Assembly (NCBI GenBank): GCA_000814665.1
Contig: JWIH01000017.1
Coordinates: 62,001-126,000, forward strand
Origin: Pseudoalteromonas flavipulchra NCIMB 2033 = ATCC BAA-314
Lineage (GTDB): Bacteria > Pseudomonadota > Gammaproteobacteria > Enterobacterales > Alteromonadaceae
Length of the DNA: 64,000 nucleotides
Reading direction: 5' to 3'
The notes under the pieces are model-generated. The model was not told the DNA's origin. It saw nothing but the letters and a program-made list of their open reading frames with translations, and made no database searches. Positions 37,226 through 46,760 of this stretch are shown here, piece by piece; position 1 is the first letter of the stretch; every line of letters begins with the position of its first letter. A program made the position numbers and the translations under genes.

Positions 37226-37738
37226 TTAACGGCCTACTTCGATACTCTCCAGCGCACCGTCTTGCATTCGTTTATGTTTCAATTGAAAATAAGCAACTAC
37301 AGGTACAAATGCTAAGCATAGAGTAGCAAAGTTAACTATTGGGATAATTGTAACGTAGAGATAAGACGAATAGCTAAGTTCCATTAAATGCCTATCAACT
37401 AAGCGGAACATCTGTAAGATTGGTGCAGGTATAATAATGAGCTGAGCAATTACACTCTGCCACATATAAACTTTGTCCTTAATAGCCCAAACAGCAATTA
37501 TAGCCATAAACACAATATCGTTAAATGCCCAAAATATATAGCGATAAACCAACTCATCGTCTATCGCTCTAATAAAATCACCAGTAAAAGAGCCAATAAT
37601 ATAAAATAAAGCAATCAAAATCGCATAACGAGCGGCTTTTATATCTCTTAAAACTAAACAGACCAACACTGCAATCAGCGATAGTGGAATGCTGTATTGG
37701 ATATAAAAAAGCCTAACCGACTCCCAAGCCTCTAACAT
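37226..37738 (-). CDS. Small membrane protein of unknown function
   Basis: 170 residues with about five membrane segments (about 13-30, 37-55, 66-87, 92-112 and 128-152). There is a basic C-terminus (FQLKHKRMQDGALESIEVGR). The family is not recognised, and no catalytic motif is visible. On the same strand, a 29-codon ORF ends 63 nt upstream, which suggests a two-gene unit. Convergent with the permease gene. Confidence 0.7.
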   Translation of the reverse strand: MLEAWESVRLFYIQYSIPLSLIAVLVCLVLRDIKAARYAILIALFYIIGSFTGDFIRAIDDELVYRYIFWAFNDIVFMAIIAVWAIKDKVYMWQSVIAQLIIIPAPILQMFRLVDRHLMELSYSSYLYVTIIPIVNFATLCLAFVPVVAYFQLKHKRMQDGALESIEVGR

Positions 37739-37801
37739 ATTTACTCTTCTAATTATTAGTTAAGATGATTTTTTAATGGGTCAAGTAATTATTACAATCG
37801 G

Positions 37802-37891
37802 TTAAGACGGCTTTTTTTCCGCCTCTTCATCACCGCCTTCACCATTACCGCCTGGCAGCCTAAAATTTTGAGGTTTTTTTATTGAAATCAT
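37802..37891 (-). CDS. 29-residue glycine-rich small ORF
   Basis: An ATG at 37891 opens 29 codons ending at TAA (37802-37804). AAGGAG lies 8 nt before the ATG, a near-ideal ribosome site in a region with no other gene. The peptide begins MISIKKPQNFRLPGG, then NGEGGDEEAEKKPS: a basic front, a Gly-Gly-rich centre and an acidic tail. It has no membrane segment. It precedes the 170-residue membrane protein on the same strand. A peptide precursor, leader peptide or small regulator are possibilities; none is established. Confidence 0.5.
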   Translation of the reverse strand: MISIKKPQNFRLPGGNGEGGDEEAEKKPS

Positions 37892-37961
37892 TCTATTTCT
37901 CCTTTAAGTAGAACCAAACGAAACAATAGCGAATTCCCTGTAATTTGGCAATAAACTGTAA

Positions 37962-38891
37962 TTAATTTTGCCTCACTTCAATAGGGTCTGACTCTTTAGG
38001 TTTACCCTGTAAAATCGAGATTTCAACGCGCCTGTTGCGACGTCTATCAGCATCACTGTCATTGGGAACAAGCGGTCTGGTGTCTGCGTGACCAACCACA
38101 ACCATTCTGTTCTTATCAAAACCACGAACGCGCTCCATCACAGTCGCAACAGCGACCGCTCTCGTCGCCGATAAATCCCAATTATTGGAGTAAAGTTCGT
38201 TAGTGACTCTAAAATCGTCTGTGTGACCCGAGACAGTAATTTCACCGGGTACATCTTTAAGTAGTTCTGCAATTTCGGCAATCACAGGTTCAAACTTAGG
38301 CTGTAAAAACGCACTGCCTGCGGGGAAAGAGCCATTCTCTTGGATACGAATAATGATTTGCTGCCCTAAAGACTCAAGCTCAATCGCACCATCCATTATT
38401 TGCTTCTCTAGCTGCTGCGCAATCTTTTTAACAAGCTCATTAACTTGTTCTTGATCTGCGGATGCGATTGCTTGCGTTGACGCCATTTCTTGAGCAGTAC
38501 TGGCTGATTCACCACCACGCTTATTACCCCGCTGCTCTTGTCGACCACCCGCAGACGATTCATCACCGGCCTGAAACTCAAGCATCTGTTGCGTCATTTC
38601 TACAGTTTGCTGTTGGATAGTTTCAATTGGTGTTGGCTCTGGCTTACCAGGAGTAAATTCCATCGCGATAACACTGGTACCTTTTGGGATATCCTTTACT
38701 TCAATTTTGTTTTGCACACCAAAAGCAAACTTCATCGACCCAGCAATTTGCTTAAACTTCAGCACGTCCATTTCAGAAAATGCCAGTAGCAGTACAAAGA
38801 AGCACATCAGTAATGACATCAGATCAGCAAATGTCCCCATCCAGGCGGGAAGACCTGGAGGAGGACATTTACATTCTTTCTCATCTGACAT
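37962..38891 (-). CDS. pomB: Flagellar stator protein PomB/MotB
   Basis: 309 residues. An N-terminal membrane segment (about 16-38) carries the ion-binding aspartate Asp23 in GTFADLMSLLMCFFVLLLAF. After a linker rich in Gln and Ser, an OmpA-like peptidoglycan-binding domain occupies about 175-295 (VSGHTDDFR, NNWDLSATRAVAVATVM, RNRRVEISI). It anchors the motor stator to the wall. It starts 2 nt after pomA. Confidence 0.95.
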   Translation of the reverse strand: MSDEKECKCPPPGLPAWMGTFADLMSLLMCFFVLLLAFSEMDVLKFKQIAGSMKFAFGVQNKIEVKDIPKGTSVIAMEFTPGKPEPTPIETIQQQTVEMTQQMLEFQAGDESSAGGRQEQRGNKRGGESASTAQEMASTQAIASADQEQVNELVKKIAQQLEKQIMDGAIELESLGQQIIIRIQENGSFPAGSAFLQPKFEPVIAEIAELLKDVPGEITVSGHTDDFRVTNELYSNNWDLSATRAVAVATVMERVRGFDKNRMVVVGHADTRPLVPNDSDADRRRNRRVEISILQGKPKESDPIEVRQN

Positions 38892-38893
38892 GG

Positions 38894-39661
38894 TTATTCC
38901 TCAGCCTCAGCGCCACGTTTAGATTCAGGCAAATAATTTTTCAAAATGCCTTCAATGACTTTCGGGTTTTGGCCATCCTGAATGCCTAAGACAGCATCTA
39001 AGATGAGCCGCTGATTTCGCTCTTCTTCATCTTTACGAAGCTCAAGCTTAACCTGAATAGGGATCGCAACCACGTTAGCTAAAAACGCACCATACAAAGT
39101 TGTTAAAAGTGCAACAGCCATGGCTGGCCCGATTGCTTTTGGGTCGTCCATGTTAGACAACATAGCTACCAAGCCGATGAGTGTTCCGATCATCCCCATC
39201 GCAGGCGCAATATCCGCGAGGGATTTAAATAAACCCGCGCCTAGTTCATGTCTTGAAGACGTTAGGGAAATGTCTTTTTGCAGTGTGGCACGTACAACAT
39301 CAGCGTCATGGCCATCGACTAACATATCAACGCCTTTACGCATAAATTGGTTGGGAATTTCAGCTTCTTCTAACGCTAAGAAACCACCTTTACGCGCAGA
39401 ATCAGCAAGCTCAACTGCTTTTTCAATCAGCTCTTCAGGGGTTTCAATCTTAAACATGAAGGCCTTCCCGGCCACTTTACCAATGCCGAAAAATTGTCCA
39501 AGCGTAAAGTTAGACAATACGATAAAAATTGAACCACCAAATACGATAACGACGGAAGGCGTGTTATAGAACATAGCGATCTGGCCATCACTACTTAGTA
39601 CCATCGACATTACAATCAAACCTATGGCACCCAGGATCCCTATTACCGTTGCTAAATCCAC
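38894..39661 (-). CDS. pomA: Flagellar stator protein PomA/MotA
   Basis: 255 residues with four membrane segments. The MotA/TolQ-type core (MGMIGTLIGLVAMLSNMDDPKAIGPAMAVALLTTLYGAFLANVVAIPI) and N-terminal DLATVIGILGAIGLIVMSMVLS match sodium-type PomA. It forms the torque-generating ring around PomB. The position beside xseB-ispA-dxs is the same as in Vibrio, which supports the sodium type; ion choice is inference. GGAGG lies only 2 nt before the ATG, unusually close. Confidence 0.95.
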   Translation of the reverse strand: MDLATVIGILGAIGLIVMSMVLSSDGQIAMFYNTPSVVIVFGGSIFIVLSNFTLGQFFGIGKVAGKAFMFKIETPEELIEKAVELADSARKGGFLALEEAEIPNQFMRKGVDMLVDGHDADVVRATLQKDISLTSSRHELGAGLFKSLADIAPAMGMIGTLIGLVAMLSNMDDPKAIGPAMAVALLTTLYGAFLANVVAIPIQVKLELRKDEEERNQRLILDAVLGIQDGQNPKVIEGILKNYLPESKRGAEAEE

Positions 39662-39832
39662 ATGTCCTCCGGGGGAAGTTATTTGTGATAAATCACGCAG
39701 TTATTATTGTTTGAGTTATCGGCAAGTTTCTCTACAACTTAACACTATTATATTAAAAAGTGTTTAAAATGCGAGTTTATAGCAGATCTTGTAATGCCGA
39801 TACTCCGTCAGATCAAAAAGTCTCTGGTTTTT

Positions 39833-39861
39833 TTGACCTTGGCGCGCAATCCCCCTAAAAT
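39833..39861 (+). promoter_or_regulatory. Sigma-70 promoter of xseB-ispA
   Basis: TTGACC (39833-39838), a 17-nt spacer and TAAAAT (39856-39861), 35 bp before the xseB start. It lies in the gap divergent from pomA. Confidence 0.8.
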
Positions 39862-39895
39862 TGCCACACTTTTACTTTACGGGTCAGTGTGACAT

Positions 39896-40135
39896 ATGGC
39901 AGTAAAAAAACCTGATAATTTGAGCTTTGAAGAGGCCATGCAAGAGTTGGAACAAATCGTTGCAGACATGGAAAACGGTAGCTTACCTCTGGATCAAGCA
40001 CTTAAACAATTTGAGCGTGGGATAAAGCTCGCAAAAGCTTCAAACCAAAAACTTCAGCAAGCTGAGCAGCAGGTCGCTATTTTAATGGGCGAAGATGAGC
40101 AAGCGCAATTACAGCCATTTGAAAACGAAGCCTAA
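39896..40135 (+). CDS. xseB: Exodeoxyribonuclease VII small subunit
   Basis: 79 residues, as in E. coli (80). The conserved LSFEEAMQELEQIVADMENGSLPLDQALKQFERGIKLAK is present. It pairs with XseA, which is not in this window. The last base overlaps ispA (TAATG). Confidence 0.96.
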   Translation: MAVKKPDNLSFEEAMQELEQIVADMENGSLPLDQALKQFERGIKLAKASNQKLQQAEQQVAILMGEDEQAQLQPFENEA

Positions 40136-41034
40136 TGTCAGCAAAATTACAAGAAAAACTCCTGTCTGCAAAGACTCGTGTAGAAACCACCGTTTTACAC
40201 TATTTTGATAATGTGATTGATACTGAAGAAAATATCAAAGCCGCAACGCGCTACAGTATAGAAAATGGTGGTAAACGCTTGCGACCGTTTTTGGTGTACT
40301 GCACTGGTGAATTGTTTGGTGCGGCTCCAGAAGACTTAGACAAGGCCGCTGCAGCAATAGAGTGCGTGCATAGCTATTCGTTGGTGCACGATGATTTACC
40401 CGCGATGGATGATGATGAACTTAGGCGCGGCCGTCCAACCTGCCATATTCAATTCGATGAAGCGGCAGCTATCTTAGCTGGCGATGCCTTACAAACTCTG
40501 GCGTTTGAGCTGTTAAGTGAGCATCAATTCGCAGTAAGCCACCATGCGCAAATAAAAATGATTTCCGCGCTAGCTAAGGCATCGGGTCTACAAGGCATGG
40601 TTGGTGGCCAAGCACTTGATATAGCTGCTACTAATCGTTCAATTTCCATAGACGAACTTGAACGTATTCATAAGCTAAAAACAGGTGCACTGCTAAGCTG
40701 TGCTGTGGAGCTTGGGATCTTATGCGGCAACCCAGAGCTAGTTACCGAGCAAGCATGTAATGCAATACGCACTTATGGTCGTGCAATAGGCCTTGCATTC
40801 CAAGTCAGAGATGACATTCTTGATGTAGAAGGTGACACGGCAGTGCTTGGTAAGCCACAAGGCTCTGACATAGAACATAATAAGTCTACCTACCCTGCAC
40901 TGTTAGGCTTAGAGCAAGCAAAAGAAAAAGCCGAACAGTTGATAGATGAAGCATTGGATGCGCTTACGAAAATAGATGGTGACACAGAAATACTTGCAGA
41001 TTTAGCGAAATACATCATAGATCGAGAATATTAA
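40135..41034 (+). CDS. ispA: Farnesyl diphosphate synthase
   Basis: 299 residues. Both aspartate-rich motifs are present: the first as DDLPAMDDDELRRGRPT and the second as QVRDDILDVEGDTAVLGKPQGSD. It condenses isopentenyl diphosphate with dimethylallyl and geranyl diphosphates. It starts in the xseB stop; dxs follows after 166 bp in which I see nothing clear. Confidence 0.97.
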   Translation: MSAKLQEKLLSAKTRVETTVLHYFDNVIDTEENIKAATRYSIENGGKRLRPFLVYCTGELFGAAPEDLDKAAAAIECVHSYSLVHDDLPAMDDDELRRGRPTCHIQFDEAAAILAGDALQTLAFELLSEHQFAVSHHAQIKMISALAKASGLQGMVGGQALDIAATNRSISIDELERIHKLKTGALLSCAVELGILCGNPELVTEQACNAIRTYGRAIGLAFQVRDDILDVEGDTAVLGKPQGSDIEHNKSTYPALLGLEQAKEKAEQLIDEALDALTKIDGDTEILADLAKYIIDREY

Positions 41035-41200
41035 GCTGACGTATAAAATAACTACGCCAAGCTAAGAAAATATTCACAAGTACTTTGTAAATACTGGCTA
41101 ACATAATATTATGACCAGTTGGTGACGAATTTTAATAATTATGAAGTGAGCTGCGCGGGTAAGTACTCAGCAAAGACTCACTAGGACTCTGATAAATACC

Positions 41201-43072
41201 ATGAAACTTGATAGTAGCAAGTATCCTTTACTCGCGTTAATTGACGACCCAAGTCAACTTCGTCAATTACCCCAGCATAAGTTATCTGTGTTAAGTGATG
41301 AATTACGAGAGTATTTGCTAAACTCAGTCTCTCAAAGCAGCGGTCACTTAGCTTCAGGTCTTGGCACGGTCGAACTGACCGTTGCATTGCATTACGTCTA
41401 CAACACACCACAGGATAGATTGGTGTGGGACGTAGGCCATCAGGCTTACCCCCATAAGATCCTAACGGGCCGCCGTGACCAGATGCATACAATTCGCCAG
41501 AAAGATGGGCTACACCCTTTCCCATATCGAGAGGAAAGCCAATACGATACCTTTAGTGTTGGTCACTCAAGCACCTCAATTTCTGCAGCGCTCGCAATGG
41601 CTATTGCCGCTGAAAGAGAAGCAATTGGCCGTAAAACTGTTGCTATTATTGGTGATGGCGCAATGACTGCTGGTATGGCGTTTGAAGCCATGAACCACGC
41701 GGGAGATGTTAATCCGGACATGCTCGTGATCTTGAACGACAATGAAATGTCTATCTCAGAAAACGTTGGCGCACTTACAAACCATTTCGCTAAGATCCTC
41801 TCTGGTAGCTTCTATACCAATATTCGTGAAGGCAGTAAAAAGCTGTTAGCTGGTGTACCGCCAGTTAAAGAACTTGCTGGCCGAATGGAAGAACACTTAA
41901 AAGGGATGATAATCCCAGGTACTTTCTTTGAAGAGCTTGGCTTTAACTATATTGGCCCAATCGATGGACATGATGTTGGCACCCTAGTTGATACGCTGCG
42001 TAATATGCGTAACCTTAAGGGGCCACAGTTATTGCATGTTAAAACGCAAAAAGGGAAAGGCTATAAGCCTGCAGAGGCGGATCCTATTGGCTATCATGGC
42101 GTACCAAAGTTTGATCCAACCGTGCACAGCTTACCCAAATCAAAACCCAGTGCACCGACCTTTTCAAAAGTATTTGGTGACTGGCTCTGTGATATGGCCG
42201 CACAAGATAACAAGCTGATGGCTATAACACCTGCAATGCGTGAAGGCTCTGGCATGGTGCGCTTCTCTAAAGAGTACCCAGCTCAGTATTTTGACGTTGC
42301 GATTGCTGAGCAACATGCTGTTACGCTTGGTGCAGGCTTTGCCTGTGAGGGCTTGCATCCTATTGTTGCTATTTATTCAAGCTTTTTACAACGTGCTTAT
42401 GACCAATTAATTCATGATGTTGCACTACAAAATCTGCCGGTACTTTTTGCGATTGACCGCGCAGGTGTCGTTGGTGCCGATGGTGAAACACACCAAGGGG
42501 CTTATGATCTAAGCTTTTTGCGCTGCATTCCTAATATGGTGATAATGGCACCAAGCGACCTCAATGAGTGTCGCCAAATGCTCTATACCGGTCACCGCCT
42601 AGATAGGCCAGCTGCGGTAAGATACCCTAGGGGCAGTGCGGGAAGCGCAGAGATTAGTGCAGAAATGAGCGAACTGGAAATTGGTAAGGGCAAGGTAGTA
42701 AGAGAAGGTGAAAAGCTGGCTATTTTAAGCTTTGGTACATTGCTTGAAAACGCTCAAGCCGTTGCCGCAGAGCTAAATGCTACACTAGTTGATATGCGCT
42801 TTGTAAAACCTTTAGATACCGCACTTATCGAAGAGCTAGTGGTAACTCACGAGCGCTTTGTAACACTTGAAGACAACGCAATTGCTGGTGGTGCAGGTTC
42901 AGCTGTGAGCGAATATTTATTAGCCCAAGGCCATCTAAAGCCAATCAAACTACTCGGCCTACCTGATGAGTTTATTAAGCATGGTTCACAAACCGAGATC
43001 CACGCCGAACTGGGTTTAAGCAGCGAAGGAATAAGTCAGCAAATTAAGACTTGGCTAAATCCACAGTCTTGA
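41201..43072 (+). CDS. dxs: 1-deoxy-D-xylulose-5-phosphate synthase
   Basis: 623 residues, matching the family (E. coli 620). It is the thiamine-diphosphate enzyme that begins the MEP isoprenoid pathway from pyruvate and glyceraldehyde 3-phosphate. The cofactor motif [18 protein letters not shown] and the pyrimidine-domain [18 protein letters not shown] are intact. It ends at a strong terminator. Confidence 0.98.
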   Translation: MKLDSSKYPLLALIDDPSQLRQLPQHKLSVLSDELREYLLNSVSQSSGHLASGLGTVELTVALHYVYNTPQDRLVWDVGHQAYPHKILTGRRDQMHTIRQKDGLHPFPYREESQYDTFSVGHSSTSISAALAMAIAAEREAIGRKTVAIIGDGAMTAGMAFEAMNHAGDVNPDMLVILNDNEMSISENVGALTNHFAKILSGSFYTNIREGSKKLLAGVPPVKELAGRMEEHLKGMIIPGTFFEELGFNYIGPIDGHDVGTLVDTLRNMRNLKGPQLLHVKTQKGKGYKPAEADPIGYHGVPKFDPTVHSLPKSKPSAPTFSKVFGDWLCDMAAQDNKLMAITPAMREGSGMVRFSKEYPAQYFDVAIAEQHAVTLGAGFACEGLHPIVAIYSSFLQRAYDQLIHDVALQNLPVLFAIDRAGVVGADGETHQGAYDLSFLRCIPNMVIMAPSDLNECRQMLYTGHRLDRPAAVRYPRGSAGSAEISAEMSELEIGKGKVVREGEKLAILSFGTLLENAQAVAAELNATLVDMRFVKPLDTALIEELVVTHERFVTLEDNAIAGGAGSAVSEYLLAQGHLKPIKLLGLPDEFIKHGSQTEIHAELGLSSEGISQQIKTWLNPQS

Positions 43073-43086
43073 ATTTGAGCTGTTCT

Positions 43087-43116
43087 AAAAAAGGCTTCCA
43101 TCTGGAAGCCTTTTTT
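43087..43116 (+). terminator. Terminator of dxs
   Basis: A perfect 14-bp stem (AAAAAAGGCTTCCA, 43087-43100, and TGGAAGCCTTTTTT, 43103-43116) closed by TC and ending in a T-run. It may work in both directions. Confidence 0.95.
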
Positions 43117-43164
43117 ATGCTCTTGTCCTGAAATACGTTGACAGTTTAAGAGTGTGGATGAGCT

Positions 43165-46100
43165 TTACCTCATCCACACTCTTACTTCCGCAAGTCCATT
43201 GCTTTGCAAAAGTTGTAGCTGAGACTCTATGTTCGCGCTTTGCTCAAATTCGAATGCATCCAATTGATCGTCAAAGATGATTGTCGCAGCACCATCACCG
43301 CCACGTTGTTTGACCTGATGTAATGCGATATCAGCGAGATTCACAGATGATTCCCAACCAATGACCTTACCGCCTAGTAGTGGCAATGGATAATATGACC
43401 ACCCCATCGACACCGTCAGTTTAGTCGTTTTACCGTTCGGTAAGCGGTAATCCGTTTCAGCAATCGCCTTACATAAGTCACTGACATACTCTTCGATATA
43501 GTCTCTGCTAAAGTCACGTAGTAGTAATAGGAATTCATCACCACTCCAACGGACAACATAATCAGAACCTTGTGTCCGTGTATTGAGTAACGTCGCTAAT
43601 TGCTGCAAACAACTATCACCGCCAATTGGACCATAAGAATCATTAATTTTGCTAAAATCATCAATGTTCATGATCATCAATACCAAACTCTTATTTTGAG
43701 CCTGTAATGACTGTGCATTACGCTGATAATGCTCAACATCTTTTGGTAACTGATCAAAGAGGAAGCGACGACTACGTAGCCCCGTCAATTCATCTGAGTG
43801 ACTTACAAGTTTAAGCTGAGTATTGACCTGATTAAGCTTTTCGTTGGCTTTTCTGAGCTCTGTCGTACGCTCTGCTATCAACGCTTCTAGCGCGGCTTGT
43901 TTCCTTCTTTCTTGTGCTCTAAATACCCAGAAAATGAGATAGAACATAAAGATAAACGCACAAGTGATAAACAGCCTAAAGTAAATCGTCTCATCGAAAC
44001 GGCGCGGTAACGTAATAGATAAGTTAAGCACCTTCGCCTGCTCCCAATCTTGCCCTTGACGCTTAACTTCTAAAACAAAGGTGAAGTTGCCTGGTGGTAA
44101 ATTGGTATAAATTGCTTCGCGGCGTGACTGAGCATCACGCCATTGCGTATCGTGCCCTTCTAGCTTGTATCTAAATTCAATGCTATGCGGCGCATAAAAA
44201 TCGATTGCAGTATAATTAATGGTTAAATCACGCTCAGATGTATCAAGCTGGATCACTTGATTTAATGATTCTGTACTAAACACTCTATCGTGGGTAGACA
44301 ATGACTCTAGCTTTGGCAATAAGTCCCCACCACCAAAAAGCTGGACATTTTTAGGGATTTCAACAACGCCTTGTAAGCTGGGGTAAAAAATAGCTGACTC
44401 GGTTTCAACCACGGCATCATGCCCAAGTCCTGAACAACATTGGCTTGGTCTGCCATCAAGCTGCCTATCGAATGGGCTTATTACTTGTTCAACTTGCAAA
44501 CTCTCTATAACGTGACCGAATTGCGCAACGGGCATGCGATATACCCCTTTCATTGTGCTCACCCAGATGAGCTGATTGCTCTTGTCATAATGCAGCGAAA
44601 ATATCGATCCGTAAGGCAATCCATTTGAAGCATCAAGCTGGTACCAATCACCGTCTGAGGTACGATAGAATAACCCATCGTTGAGAGAACCAACTAAAGT
44701 CGTCACGGTATCCAAATGCAAAATACTGGTGATATAAGCGGTATCCAATGACGTTTGAGAACCAATTTTTTCGATCCCCTTATCATTGTAACGATAAGCC
44801 CCTTTATTTGTACCAATGAAGCCGTATCTAGGGAAGTCTTCAACAAATGTGACGAATTGGCTACCGAGAAAGGCATTATAGGCGAACGGCGTTATCCCCT
44901 TGTAATCAAGACGATACAAGCCCCTGCCAGTACCAAACCACATCCCCCCACGATTTGAAGGGCTGAGAGAAAATACCGGATTTTGCCTGAGCTCACGCTC
45001 ACTTAACTTTTGCAGTGTGCCATCTTCATAGATAAGCGCGCCACGGTCAGTACCAAGGATGAGCTTTTCACCGATAAACTCTAAGTCGTGTATTACAGAG
45101 CGATTTAACTGAGCACTTGTGAGCACGGGTTGATAACTATCATTTAACCCGATAATACCAAGACCTTCTCTGCTAGCTACCCACAATTGGCCATTGGGGC
45201 CTTGAGTGATTGCTGAGATAGCTTGATTTGTCCGCTGGCCGATATGATGACGCTCAACCTTACCTGAGTGAGCTAGCCAAAGTCCCTCATTTAAACTAGC
45301 GAGCCAGATATTATTATCGTTATCCATAAAAATATCGGCAAACCAGATGCTCTGATCTAATTGAATGGGCTCAACAGCTTGCCAAATACCATTATTTTGT
45401 CGGTATAACAATCGCCCATAAGTGGAAACCCACAGGCCACCTTCTTTATCGTTAAGAAACTTATATACCGCATTGTTACCCACTTCTTGGTAACGACGTA
45501 GTACTTCATCTATATCCAGAAAATAGGCGCCCAGCTCTGATGCTAAGAACAACTTACCATCGACCCAAGCTAAGTCATGTATGATGGTTTGCGCTAACTG
45601 TTCCGGTAATGACACTTTGCTTGCCAATTCAAGCCGAACCCCATCGCCAGTGCGATTGTTTGATTCGCTGATTTTAAGTAAGTGACGTTCATTTACCAAC
45701 CAAATGCCATCTGGCACCAGCGCCATTTTAGTCACGGAACCTACAATTTGATTGATTTGGGTAACATCTAACGTACTTTGTTCGATGTTATTAGCGGCTA
45801 ACGTCAGCTTTTTCGCAGAAACATAATACAGACCATTCGCAGCAATCCAGATCCCGCCACCTTCATCTTGCAAGATATCCCGTACAGGCCCCTGCAGATC
45901 GAAACGTCGAGCTTCTAAGGTTTTGGGGTTGAGTCTTAACAATCCTCGACGCGTGCCAACCCAGAGCATGCCAAATCGATCCACCACCAATTTATTAATG
46001 GCATTGCTATTTAAAAATTCGGTATTTTGGGTATTGAAGTTTTGGAATTGATGACCATCAAACCGACTTAGGCCAAACTGAGTTCCGAGCCAAATGTAGC

Positions 46101-46245
46101 CCTGATTGTCTTGAACGACACTCTTAACGCTTTGTGACGGTAATCCACTTTGGATATTCCACTGTTTAACTACGTAATCATCTATCGCCGCAAAACTCGT
46201 AATTGGTAGCAGCAAAGTGAAAATGAAAAACAATAGCCTTGTCAT
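43165..46245 (-). CDS. Propeller-sensor diguanylate cyclase-like protein
   Basis: 1026 residues. A signal peptide (MTRLLFFIFTLLLPITSFAA) is followed by about 600 residues of two-component-regulator propeller repeats (for example QDNQGYIWLGTQFGLSRFDGHQF). A Y_Y_Y-like domain comes next (IEFRYKLEGHDTQWRDA...YTNLPPGNFTFVLEVKRQGQ). After it are a membrane segment (about 756-776), a short coiled coil and a GGDEF domain. The signature is SGDEF at 901-905, and the upstream inhibition site is not RxxD (QGSD). SGDEF variants may be active. A periplasmic ligand sensed by the propeller controlling c-di-GMP is inferred. Confidence 0.9.
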   Translation of the reverse strand: MTRLLFFIFTLLLPITSFAAIDDYVVKQWNIQSGLPSQSVKSVVQDNQGYIWLGTQFGLSRFDGHQFQNFNTQNTEFLNSNAINKLVVDRFGMLWVGTRRGLLRLNPKTLEARRFDLQGPVRDILQDEGGGIWIAANGLYYVSAKKLTLAANNIEQSTLDVTQINQIVGSVTKMALVPDGIWLVNERHLLKISESNNRTGDGVRLELASKVSLPEQLAQTIIHDLAWVDGKLFLASELGAYFLDIDEVLRRYQEVGNNAVYKFLNDKEGGLWVSTYGRLLYRQNNGIWQAVEPIQLDQSIWFADIFMDNDNNIWLASLNEGLWLAHSGKVERHHIGQRTNQAISAITQGPNGQLWVASREGLGIIGLNDSYQPVLTSAQLNRSVIHDLEFIGEKLILGTDRGALIYEDGTLQKLSERELRQNPVFSLSPSNRGGMWFGTGRGLYRLDYKGITPFAYNAFLGSQFVTFVEDFPRYGFIGTNKGAYRYNDKGIEKIGSQTSLDTAYITSILHLDTVTTLVGSLNDGLFYRTSDGDWYQLDASNGLPYGSIFSLHYDKSNQLIWVSTMKGVYRMPVAQFGHVIESLQVEQVISPFDRQLDGRPSQCCSGLGHDAVVETESAIFYPSLQGVVEIPKNVQLFGGGDLLPKLESLSTHDRVFSTESLNQVIQLDTSERDLTINYTAIDFYAPHSIEFRYKLEGHDTQWRDAQSRREAIYTNLPPGNFTFVLEVKRQGQDWEQAKVLNLSITLPRRFDETIYFRLFITCAFIFMFYLIFWVFRAQERRKQAALEALIAERTTELRKANEKLNQVNTQLKLVSHSDELTGLRSRRFLFDQLPKDVEHYQRNAQSLQAQNKSLVLMIMNIDDFSKINDSYGPIGGDSCLQQLATLLNTRTQGSDYVVRWSGDEFLLLLRDFSRDYIEEYVSDLCKAIAETDYRLPNGKTTKLTVSMGWSYYPLPLLGGKVIGWESSVNLADIALHQVKQRGGDGAATIIFDDQLDAFEFEQSANIESQLQLLQSNGLAEVRVWMR

Positions 46246-46269
46246 CTCGATTCCATCACATCAGCACAG

Positions 46270-46752
46270 TTAGACTAAAATGCCAGTTTTAAACAAAGCT
46301 TGCACGCAAATCAATGAAAAAATGCCAGCTAATACATCATCTAGCATAATCCCAGAGCCACCGTGCAAACGTTTATCGAGCCATCTTATCGGACCCGGTT
46401 TCAAAATATCGAAAAAGCGAAACAAAATAAAGCCAACGATTAATGACTGCCAGCTAAGTGCCGCCCCTATCATGGTAATATAAAAGCCTGCCACTTCATC
46501 CCAGACAATGGCTGGATGGTCATGAACATTAACATCGTCCGCTGTTTTACCACACACCCAAATCCCAAATAATGTCATGACAATCGCAACCAGACATTGC
46601 AGCCAAATTGGTGCACCTTGGGTTGCAAAAATAAACGGTAATGCGGCGAAGGTACCAAAAGTACCTGGTGCTTTTTTCGCTAAACCAAGACCAAACCCGA
46701 GTGCAAAGAATTGATGCGGCTTCTTTAAATTAAATACATACTGCTTAGCCAA
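46270..46752 (-). CDS. pgpA: Phosphatidylglycerophosphatase A
   Basis: 160 residues with three to four membrane segments. Family pattern: GFGLGLAKKAPGTFGTFAALP, DDVNVHDHPAIVWDEVAGFYITM and HGGSGIMLDDVLAGIF. It dephosphorylates phosphatidylglycerophosphate. The gene follows thiL at 8 nt, as in E. coli. Confidence 0.96.
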   Translation of the reverse strand: MAKQYVFNLKKPHQFFALGFGLGLAKKAPGTFGTFAALPFIFATQGAPIWLQCLVAIVMTLFGIWVCGKTADDVNVHDHPAIVWDEVAGFYITMIGAALSWQSLIVGFILFRFFDILKPGPIRWLDKRLHGGSGIMLDDVLAGIFSLICVQALFKTGILV

Positions 46753-46760
46753 ACCAACTC

